Shown here: positions 15,001 to 27,000 of the stretch, piece by piece
Layout: the number at the start of each line of letters is the position of its first letter
How positions within the stretch are numbered: position 1 is the first letter of the stretch
Origin: Caprella mutica
Taxonomy: Eukaryota; Arthropoda; Malacostraca; Amphipoda; Caprellidae
Assembly: GCA_947561585.1 (NCBI GenBank)
Contig: CANNZV010000497.1
Coordinates: 383,593-447,592, forward strand
DNA: 64,000 nt
Direction: 5' to 3'
The notes under the pieces: generated by a model
What the model was told of the DNA's origin: nothing
The model's input: only the letters and a program-made list of their open reading frames with translations
Databases searched by the model: none
Made by a program: the position numbers and the translations under genes

Positions 15001-18000
15001 AATGATTAATATCACTGATTAGAAGTCCGTATAGCATTAATTAATTACGCCGTTTGAAACTTTCTTAGAAATAATTCTAGCGATATTTAGTGATAATGAA
15101 TTGTTATCATTAATGAGTTCATTACTTCATTAACCTTATTTACACTAGGGAAAGTTACGAATTATTGGTCGGTTTCACATCTTCGGTCACATAGGAAAAA
15201 ACTAAATAATAATTATTATCTTATTTTTATTGTTAACAAATAAAATAACACAATAATATTTGTATTGTTTTTTCTTATATGACCGAAGATGTAAAACTGA
15301 CCGATAATTCGTAACTTGCACATAGAAAATATATATTTGTTTTATATATTTAACACTTCTATAGTATTAATATATACTAAATCATAGGAAAGTAGCCAAT
15401 ATGTACGTACATAATATGAAGAGTACATTTCTAAAATTAAAAGATAGATGCTTTTATTTTCTAGCTAAAAGTCATATCTTGATAATAAATGAACGCACCT
15501 TGTATTTTTTCATAGTCAAGCAGTGCCGGGTTTTTCACCCTGATGAGGAAAGAGGCCAAGTTGATCCCTCCCCTGGGGGTCACATCGAAAAGGTCCCCTG
15601 CACCCACCACATCCAGGGTAAAGGTCCCGTTGATGCCCTGAAAATTATAACCAACAACTTAGTACCTACCTTTTTAATTTCTTATTCAGAGTGAAAAATT
15701 ATCTTATAAAAATTTTGAAAGCTTGAAAATGAATGTCCGAGAAGAGATATTAAGAAGGTTTATGAGTTAATTACTGCAAAATACTCTTTAGAAGCTTGAC
15801 TCATAGTTCCCAGAAGTCTCTTGAAGGGAAGTACGCTATCTAATTAGCAGGTAAACTATAGAACAGTAATTAGCAGGTAAGCTTAAAAAATAACCTAGTT
15901 ACAAACCCAGTCTCTGTCTTCCACGATGATTGTAGTCTAGAATTGTAATGGTGAAACAGGGAGTTTGCATATTAGGTATTCATAATAAATAGTTACTATT
16001 TTTTTAACTTTCAAAAGTTACATGAATATAAAAGTTATAGCTAGTCATTGAAGATTTAAAAGTCATAGGAGATTTCGTGACTCTCTTCTTAATCTTCTAT
16101 GGCCCACCATAACTAACTATGGGTAGGACCAAAATGAATGATTTCAGTTTTGTAATATTAATATTTTTGTAAAATATTAATATATATGATGACTTAGGGA
16201 AAAGTTACAATTACCAGATGCGAATTAAGTCCCACCTGATCACTGTCGAAGATTTCAGGTATGGCATCACCAATGAAGTTCACAGGCATGTTAAACTGCG
16301 CGTTTTCGGACACCTCTGCAATGTAGTGCGCGGCTCTGAATTTTGGTGTTTGGTCATTGACATCTTGCAGCAGCACCGTCACCTCCGTCATGGTGGAGGG
16401 TGGGGGCGACACCAGACTGCTCACCTCTTCAGCCTTAAAGTCAATCATTGTATTAAATTTGACAAAATTTGAAATTGATCAAAAAAGAGACAACAAATTC
16501 GTTGTAGGTATAAAAATATTTTTGAAAATTTTACTTTTTAAATTTTTCTTCATTCTAATAAAGCAAAGGGTAAAAATATCTTTTATCCATTGTAGGTTTA
16601 CTCACCACTATCTTTATAAAGAAAGTCTCGCCAGTAGCGTCATATCGCTCCCTGTCCAAAGGTTTGGCCACGTAAAGTACACCGCTATCCGGGTCTAACC
16701 CGAAGAAACCTTCCGCCCCCTCCACTATCCGGTACCGGATTTTGTTGTTGATGCCCTTGTCCCCGTCCACTGCCCGGACTGAGGGAAAATTAGAGGGTTA
16801 AATGGGCTGGTACTAAAGGGTTGATCTAGTATAAACAGCTGTGAAATATAACCCCGTAATTATCATTCACACTAAGACCTCTCAAAAAACTATTCTTCAA
16901 TCAATTAAATATTCAATTGAATAAAATTGAAAAGAAATTTGAAATATGATTTTTCTAATGGTATTAATCTGAACAATCTGACTATGACGAAATAGTTAAC
17001 TGTTATAAAAAATAGTTACGCCTATGAGTTACTTTTATGAGATAATTTTCTTGGTATTGTGGTTGCAGAGCTAAAAATAGGGTTGCAATCAATCCAAGAG
17101 TTTTAATTTAAGGGGTTGATTCAACCCTATGCAAACTAATTAGCTACCCACCTTGGAGAACACCCTCGTTGACACTAGTGTCCTCTGGTATTCTGGTCAC
17201 GGGGGGTGCATGGGTGAACTCAGGGGGCTGATCCTCCACATCCCCCACCCTGACAACGATAGCAGCTGTGCCTGTGTTAGAACTGGTACCTGGGGCCCTG
17301 TCCTTTGCCAACACCTGAAAACATTGGGAAAGAGAATTCAAATTATTAGCTAATATTCACTGGTGACTCGTGCCACCAGTTATGAATTAGAAGAAACGGA
17401 TATTTCTAATAAAAATAAAGATTGATTGAAAATTGAATTGGGTTGTTTCTGAGTTATCGGACAGTTTCATTATAACTGCAGGTATTATGGACCTGGAAAC
17501 CAGTTCAATGATTATTATTATATACTTTTTCTGATATGATTGAAAATAATGTGGTACTGTTCGATATCTCGGAACTAACCCCAGTTTTGAATATTATTCG
17601 AATATCTTCAATATTATTCAAATATTTTCATTATTTATTATCGCCAATTAAGAGTACTTTAAGATTAATTCACCAATTGTAACTAACATCAAAGGTTTCC
17701 CGCGCACAAGCACCATAAATAATATGCCCCAGTTTTCCATACCTTGAGTTGGTAGATGTTCTTCTGCTCATAGTCCAGCAAACCATTGAGTTGCAGCACT
17801 GCCTCTCCACCCTGAGTGCGCAGACTGAACATATCCATGTCACCAGCCTCATCACCAGTCAGGGCATACACCACCTGGTGGCAAATAGATACATTCAAAG
17901 TTTGAATAACATCTTTTTCAAATGATTTTTTTTATTTTCACACTTTTTGACAATAAACAAAGTTGTAAAGAGTTAATAATTACTAACTAAAAATAACTCG

Positions 18001-21000
18001 CTTTAAAACCAACACAGTACAAAAAATAAACAATAGTAGCAAAATTTTTTCATCAACAATAATACATGTTATGTAACGACATTTGCTACATATACATATC
18101 TAATTATATTTTTACTAGTCTCTATTTATCATATTTAATTGTTATTTGTTTATATTTAATTGTTATTTGTTCATATTTAATTGTTATTTGATAAACTTGA
18201 AAGATTTCATTAATTCAAAACACCTGCTGCCTAATATTATACCTGATACCAAATTATTTTAAATCATTCGACAAATTAATTACAGAAATTAGAACATTTT
18301 TAAAATTCCTCTAGCGCTTTTTTTCTAATAATTATAGTTGTAGGTGCTCATGCCGGAGTGGTACAGTGGGGACATGTATGGGCGGTAATTACTTTGTACT
18401 CAAGTGTTGAGGTATGGTTTGCCTTATCTAAGATAAGAGATCTATTAGCAATTAACTCCCTTATCACCTGCTGTATTGCTACCGTACACTGGTCAGATAC
18501 ACCTCATCACTAGGGTGAATACACCTGCAGAGACTTATAGCGCAAAATACATCAAAAGATTTTCCCGAGTACAGACGTCATTTGGAGACAGTTGCCAGTT
18601 ACTTTTTTCGGTGCATTTCTACAACCTAATGTGAGATGTTGGTAGAAATTAAATTAAACATTTTCAGATGGAGTTATAAGAGAGAAAGTTATGGTGGGAT
18701 CATAGAAGATAGTTTTCAGTTACTCTTCTATGTCTCCACCATAAATATTAACAAATTTAACTGTAAACTGCAAATGAGATATTTCTCAGAATCTCTTCCA
18801 TAGGTAAGATAGTGTGTAGTTGATAGGCCGATGCCAGTCATCTCACTTACACGCATCTCTACTCCTTATCTGCGCCTATCAACTAAAGATAGACCCTATT
18901 TACGTGACACAATTGATAGGAAAATGCTTAGTAAGGAACTTGTGAATGTGTCAAAGAAAAGTTCCTAGTTACCGCCATTGCAACATTATGAACGCAACTC
19001 TACCGATCAATGACCTATCAGCCAATGCTCTGTAATGTCAGATGTACCTTCGTACCTACTACCAAACTAACCTTTAACGGTGAGGAATAATCAATTCCAT
19101 ATCAATCTAGTTAAGCTTTGAACCAAATACCATATCGTTGACGTCAAAAAGAAGACAAATGCCATTACTCTACATTAGGGTGGGGGACAACCCTACACAA
19201 CGCACCTGACCATAGGGACCCTCATCCGAGTCCATGGCCCTCAAAGAGGCCAACACTTTGGGTGCCGAGTTCTCCTCCACTTGGATTGCACTCTCGAAAG
19301 GTAAAAAGATTGGCTCGTTGTCGTTCACATCTTCCACCAGAAGAAGGAGCGACTGGGTGATGAAGGTGTTCTCCCCCAGCTTGCCGTCTGTCAGGGTGAT
19401 CACCAGGGTGTACTCGTCCCTTTGCTGGAAATAGAAAATGTTAATGGTGTTCTACATTTTAGTATGATTTAACCTTCTTCTATAATTGAAACTAACTGCA
19501 TTTATAATATTTATGTACGATTATAATTCCAAAAACTGGTTTGAATTTAAATTTAATATTTTTGACAAAGGTATTACAATAATACTATGTTTTATCGTGC
19601 TTTCCTTCAAGTCTTCAATTAAAAGAGAAGGTTTCAGTTCAATCATTTATGGGTCACTAAGTAATTCAGCCTTCATCTTCCCTATCTGTTGACTCACCTC
19701 CCTATCCAACAGAGTCCTGAGGGTCACCACAGCACTGTCAGGCCCCGTGCTGTCTATGCTGAGTAAAGCCTTAGCCTCTTCCCCCTGCAGACCGAAAGAA
19801 AGTTCATCCCCGTCTGGGTCTGTCCCCCGTAACTCCGCTATGACGCTCCCTGAAAAAGATCACAGTGCTGATGTTGTGGAAAAGGTAGAGTTATGGTAGG
19901 GAAATGGAAGATATAGAGGGGATCTTCTTCTATGGCCCCACCATAACTTTCTCTCCTTATACATTGTTATTTCATATTTATGGTAAAAATCATGGGCTGG
20001 ATCGAAAGATAAACACTTCTATTAAATAGAATATCTTTATTTTCTTACGATAACTCGAAACTTGGCCTACCTGACGTCTGTCAAGATTTGAAAAAAGGCA
20101 AATGACTTTTAACAATGGTATTCTTTATTCCACTTAAGGACTCTCTATCAGTTATCCTAATCCTTTTTGAGTCCTTCCACCCCATCAGGAATGTCACTGT
20201 CATCCTTACCTCCTGCTATAGTTCCATAAGGATCAATTCAATGGTTTTTATAGGCTATTCTAATCCTTATGCACTAATGCAAACAGTTGAGCTGTCAAGT
20301 ATAGACTTTATATGTACTATCTTTGATTTAACAGATTTCATTTCAATCATGACTGTACATTATATTATTATAATATCCATATTTAATGTACTTCAGTAAC
20401 GATATTTTTTTTAATTTATGTTTCGTCTTTTATTTACCAATATAAATTAAATAATAATTATTATATATGACTGAAGATGTGGAACTGACCGATAATTAGT
20501 AACTTAAGTACACAGAATACGATATTGCTTATAGTAACCACTGAGAAAGTTAAAGAGGACACTTCCCAGATAGAAATTGCAGTGAACACACTCTAATATT
20601 AATTATCCCTGCCATAACTTTCTGAGTGGGTTTGAACTGATTAATTTGGCTAGAGGTTTAGCCGCTAGATGGAGATGATACTGCACTTTAGACGCGACAA
20701 TCTCGCTAGGGAGACTAAAAAGTGTCACTAAATCGCGTCTTTTTTGATGGTTTGCATCAGCAGACTCCAGGTACAAAGGAGTTCAATCTGAGACAATGAC
20801 TTTGCTATTCTGCATACGAAATAGAGAGATACATTGAAAAATAGCAACATTATCTACCAAACTCCTAATTTACGCTTTAAAAAGATCGGGTGACGAAAAT
20901 AATGTAGATTGGATGGAAACTTGAAAGACGGAGGTGTTGCGATTTGCTAAAAAGTTAAAGTAACTGTGCCTTCTTTTTACTTTTAAGAAATTATTGTATA

Positions 21001-24000
21001 TAAAGACTTTAGTTAAATAAATTGAATATCATTTCGGGACAATTTAGAGTGTAATAAATATCTAACTTTCTAACCAAAATATTTTACTTTATTGTTACTG
21101 CATTTCATTATTCAGACAAAGAAAAGAAAATTGTATATAAAACATATTAAATTATTACAAATTCACTATTTTTTAAGTGTTCAGGGGAAACATCGAACCG
21201 TAAGCTACTCACGCAAATTAGGTACATCTTACAGGTTCAAGGCCCCCAAAACACCTGTCTAAAGAGCACAGGTGTCATGTGCAAAAATACACAGCTAATT
21301 TTTATAGCAGGAAATCCTCAAGAGGTTTGACAGGCTAGAATACAAACTAAACCCTGCCATCTTGCTTATGTGGTACTGAATGGCATGTAGATCTAACCTC
21401 TCGTTACTTTTTTCTTTGGGGTTACATGGTAAGGTATTTTATTCAACAGAAAGCAACACAATTTTGATGAACTGAAGAACAAAATAATTGCAGAATTTGA
21501 AGAACTAATGAATTACCAACTTATTATCAGAAGGTATGTAAGGGCGATGTACGGACAACTGCCATACGGATAGCTGCCATAGTGGACAACTGCCATAGTG
21601 GACCACTGCCATAGTGGACAACTGCCATGCGGACAACTGCCATAGTGGACAACTGCCATAGTGGACAACTGCCATAGTGGACAACTGCCATAGTGGACAA
21701 CTGCCATAGTGGACAACTGCCATAGTGGACAACTGCCATAGTGGACAACTGCCATAGTGGACAATTGCCATAGTGGACAATTGCCATAGTGGACAACTGC
21801 CATAGTGGACAACTACCATAGTGGACAACTACCATTGTGGACAACTGCCATGCGGATAACTGCCATAGTAGACAACTGCCATAGTGGACAACTGCCATAG
21901 TGGACAACTGCCATAGTGGACAACTGCCATGCGACAACTGCCATGCGACAACTGCCATAGTGGACAACTACCATGCGGATAACTACCATGCGGACAACTG
22001 CCATAGTGGACAACTGCCATAGTGGACAACTGCCATAGTGGACAACTGCCATGCGGACAACTGCCATGCGGACAACTGCCATAGTGGACAACTGCCATGC
22101 GGACAACTGCCATAGTGGACAACTGCCATAGTGGACAACTGTCATAGTGGACAACTGCCATAGTGGACAACTGCCATAGTGGACAACTGCCATGCGACAA
22201 CTGCCATAGTGGACAACTACCATGCGGATAACTACCATGCGGACAACTGCCATAGTGGACAACTGCCATAGTGGACAACTGCCATAGTGGACAACTGCCA
22301 TGCGGATAACTACCATGCGGACAACTGCCATGCGACAAACTGCCATGCGGACAACTGCCATAGTGGACAACTGCCATGCGACAAACTGCCATGCGGACAA
22401 CTGCCATGCAATATATTATAATTTTATATTGGGTGAATTGTAATGCACTTGTGAACTTAACCATTCATACTATTAATTTGATGTGAAGTATATTATTATC
22501 TTAACCTAGATATTAAGTATAATATTAATCGTATAGTCCGAAATTGTGCATAAAGAAGTATAAGAATTAATATTGCACGGTAGATTCAGAATTTAAAGTT
22601 GAAGTATACTAAATTTATTTCTTTTTTAAATAATTTTAACCCATTTAGCTCCTTAAACAATCAAATGGTTGACAAGAAGTGGAAAATATCTAGATGTTAA
22701 ACTTTCTTTTCAAACATCTCAAAATACAAAGAATAGTACAAACACAAGCTTCACAGGTTAAAATTTCCAGTGAGTGCGATTTTGCATTTTACTATTTAAG
22801 AATTTTCATTGAATTAATTAATATTTTTATTTGTAAAAACAAGCTTTTTTGCTAGATTCAGGATTAGAAACTGAAGTAGTATTTATCTCATTTCTATGTT
22901 AAAAAATTCTTACAAAGAACACTTTACTCAGTAACTTTGATATTTGAATTTGTTTTTCTATAGTTTCTTTGTTTCTAGCTCCGACCGATCAGAAACATGT
23001 CTTATAAATATTTGAAAAGTGTCAAAATTTGAGAATAATTATTACTGAAATATGTTTTATAAAATTTGTTATTATACTAATAACAAATCAACATTTTAGT
23101 TAACTCATATATGCCCAGTGTTGTGTGAAAGCAACTCTAAAATAGTAGGATGCAAAACCACACTCGCTGAAAATTTTAACCTGTAAAACTTATGTTTGTA
23201 CTATTTTTTGTATTCGGAAATGTTTGAAAAAAAGTTTTGTATCTACAGATTTCAATCTTTTTGTCAACCATTGATTATTTAAGACGTAAAATGTGAAAGA
23301 AAATGATTGTAACAAAGAAAGAAACTAGTATTACTATTAATTTCAATGCTTCTTCATTCACAATTTCTTACTATACAATTAACATTTTTATACTAAAATT
23401 TTAAGTTAGAATAATAATATACTTCACATCAAACTAATTCCAAGAAATGTTAGGTTTACAAGTGCATTACAATTCACCCAAAATAAAATTATAATATATT
23501 GCATGGCAGTTGTCCACATGGCAGTTGTCCTAGAGCCGTACGGGCAATTAGAATAAGAGTAGAATCGTAATGGAGGGTATACATGTAAGCACATGGAGAC
23601 TAGCACTAATTATTAAATAAACTGTTCGTGAACTTGTTTGCAGCTTAAATTTATTATTATGTGCTTCTATTTTATTGATTATAAAGAATATTGGAAATAA
23701 ATTTGTTCTATTTTATTACTTTTTATCTGTGAGATTTGATTTTTGAATAACCTTACTATAATTGATATCCCATCATTGTTCGTTGTCATGAATTAAAATG
23801 AATTCGTTAATTAATTAATTGAGAAAAAGATTACCTTGCACATGGAATAAAGTATTATATAGTGGATCTTATAGGTCAGAAAGAATATTACCATCCAAAA
23901 CCCGGTTGGTTTTTTTTTAATCACCCTGTATAATTCTATGAACACTTTGGCCGTGCAAAACCCCGACTCATCCATTGACACAGGCTGAAAATAGCGCAAG

Positions 24001-27000
24001 TACCAAAATGATCCGCTGGCAAAGCAATAATTTCACAGATTCGGAAAATGCTTTTGTTGTTTTCTTTAATTATCGGGAAGGGTATGAATTTTCAGTCTAT
24101 AAGAAGCAATTGCACTATTTTATTGGTGTAAATTTTCTGTCAGAAATACCTATTTTTGGGTCGGTTTTTCGCGCGGGAGGATCGAAAGATAGAATCCTAG
24201 TACAGATAGTTCTTTCGATACTCTTACATGTTGGTATATAGCTCAGTAATGCTGTAGGCAGATAGATCAGTAATGATAAGGGTTGTGACGGAGAAAATCG
24301 TTCTCAATCAACAATATATAGTATTCAATACCATTTCATTCGTTTTGTCTGTGATTTCTTGGGATCTATGATTTTAAGAGCATATTGTCACAACCCTATT
24401 AAAGCTGTAGGCATATGGCGTAGCCATAGCAACACTACATCTACTACACCAGGTACTATTGCAAACAAGTTAAAAATACCCCCCTACAGGTATGTATGTT
24501 AATTACCGCAATGACTGGGGGATGGTGAGTGGATGCAAGGTAAAGTGTCATTTACCAGATGCAATGTTGATCTCGATAGAATATTACTAAAATAACGCAT
24601 CAAAATATGAGCATAATTTTTTTTTCATAACTGTTTTTTCACAATGGATACATTCCGATATTTTATGTGATATTTCGATAATAAATTAGTAACCTATAGA
24701 AATTTTCATTTTAGTATTTAATTCGTGTCTGGTAAATGTGACTCTTAAGTAATATAATGGATAATATAGTTTGCAGAGCTGCAAATAAACTGCATAGATA
24801 GTCTTTAACCAATCATAATAGCACATACTAAAATAATACTAACAGTTACAGGCTATTTTTTAGCTCAGTACAGATGCTGAGGCTAGTTATTGACGTGACG
24901 GTATAGTGGGGAAAATTTAGGTCATTGATCGATACGCTACAGAACATGTGGAGCAAACACTGTCCTAATGTGGAGCAAACACTGTCCCAATGTGGAGCAA
25001 ACACTGTCCCAATGTGGAGCAAACACTGTCCTAATGTGGAGCAAACACTGTCCCAATGTGGAGCAAACACTGCCCCAATGTGGAGCAAACACTGCCCCAA
25101 TGTGGAGCAAACACTGTCCCAATGTGGAGCAAACACTGTCCCAATGTGGAGCAAACACTGTCCCAATGTGGAGCAAACATTGTCCCAATGTGGAGCAAAC
25201 ACTGTCCTAATGTGGAGCAAACATTGTCCTAATGTGGAGCAAACACTGACCTAATGTGGAGCAAACATTGTCCACTAATATCCTTTTGTGTCATTTGTTA
25301 ATATTTAGCATGGAATAAACAATAAATCACAACAAAACGTACCTACAAACAATTAGGGCGCAGGAATGTCTCTAACTAAACACATAGTCTTAATTCCTGT
25401 CACGTGGTTAGTCTTATTCTTCAGTAATTACAGGCATCAGGCAATGGAGACATTAAATAATAAACTACCTAGGTTGTTACATTCAAATACATTGCAGTTG
25501 ATGATAATTAGTGATGTAAGTGATGGAATTAAAGGTGAGTGAGAAATAAATATAGAAAATAATATAAACTATAGTATAATTTATATGTACATATGATAAT
25601 TCAAAATTATATCGAAATGTAAATAATAAATAATGTCACATTTTCAATAGAGTAGTTATTATACATTTATTTATTATAAATTACTATATGTTTTATGAAA
25701 TATATGCTATTTACTACACATAGCTATTTATTACACATAGCTATTTATTACACATAGCTATTTATTACACATAGCTATTTATTACACATAGCTATTTATT
25801 ACACATAGCTATTTATTACACATAGCTATTTATTACACATAGCTATTTATTACACATAGCTATTTATTACACATAGCTATTTATTACACATTATCGAAAA
25901 TATGCAACCGTCCGATAACTTGGATCTGTGTAAACTGGTAAAATTTAATACATTGTACTTATTACCAAATATGTGGGAGTAAATAATTAGATGAAATAAA
26001 GGAGAAATTCATCATGTCTATGCACTAATGAATTACTAGATTATTTTCACCAATATATGAGTAACATGTAGTCAGTTCATGAGCTGCAACTTCACAGATG
26101 ATAGCGATCCATACTTTTCTCTGGTTGCACCATCATTACCATGGCTCACCATCATTTATCAACCACAAAGATCTACCCTGCCTTCTAATCACTCAACCCA
26201 ATTGGTTAACAACCCTCACGACAGAGTCCTCATCAACCTTACTCAACCACTCACCAGATAACCAAAATGTAGACGATTGCACACTCTACATCTTACAATT
26301 TTGTCATATAAAATATCTTACTTATTTTTAATTGTTAGCCCTGATAACTGCAGGTTATAGTGGACTGTTCAGGTTATAGTGTGCTTTACAGGCTATAGAG
26401 CACACTGTAGCATGTAACTATATCCACACTATAGCCTATAGCCACACCTCTACAAAGAAAGTCTTTACTGGTAAGGTCTCCCGCTCCTTTTTCGTGACTG
26501 AATAAAGGACCTTGAAGAGTGAAAGTTACTCTGCATTTTAAACAGTGTGTAACAGCGTGAATAATGGCATGTGATAGTGTGAAAGATAGCGAGCAAGAGG
26601 ATAAGTAAATACCGACTAAAATAGTACCTTCCACAATCTGCATAAGAAATAACAGGATGAAATAATAGTATATAACAGTGTAAATAATAGTATATAACAG
26701 TGTAAATAATAGTATATATCAGTGTAAATAATAGTATATATCAGTGTAAATAATAGTATATATCAGTGTAAATAATAGTATATATCAGTGTAAATAATAG
26801 TATATAACAGTGTAAATAATAGTATATATCAGTGTAAATAATAGTATATATCAGTGTAAATAATAGTATATATCAGTGTAAATAATAGTATATATCAGTG
26901 TAAATAATAGTATATATCAGTGTAAATAATAGTATATATCAGTGTAAATAATAGTATATATCAGTGTAAATAATAGTAAATATCAGTGTAAATAATAGTA

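Noticed and set aside
21505..22464. Several overlapping open frames of 99-211 codons on the minus strand
   Set aside because: They are the 16-bp minisatellite read in different frames; low-complexity, no start context, no splice logic.
23975..24241. 88-codon open frame on the + strand
   Set aside because: No recognised domain and no splice or promoter support; overlaps a possible transposon terminus.
24846..25254. Open frames on both strands (CSTLGQCLLHIGTVFAPHW and WSKHCPNVEQ types)
   Set aside because: Periodic translations of the 22-bp array; open in several frames at once.
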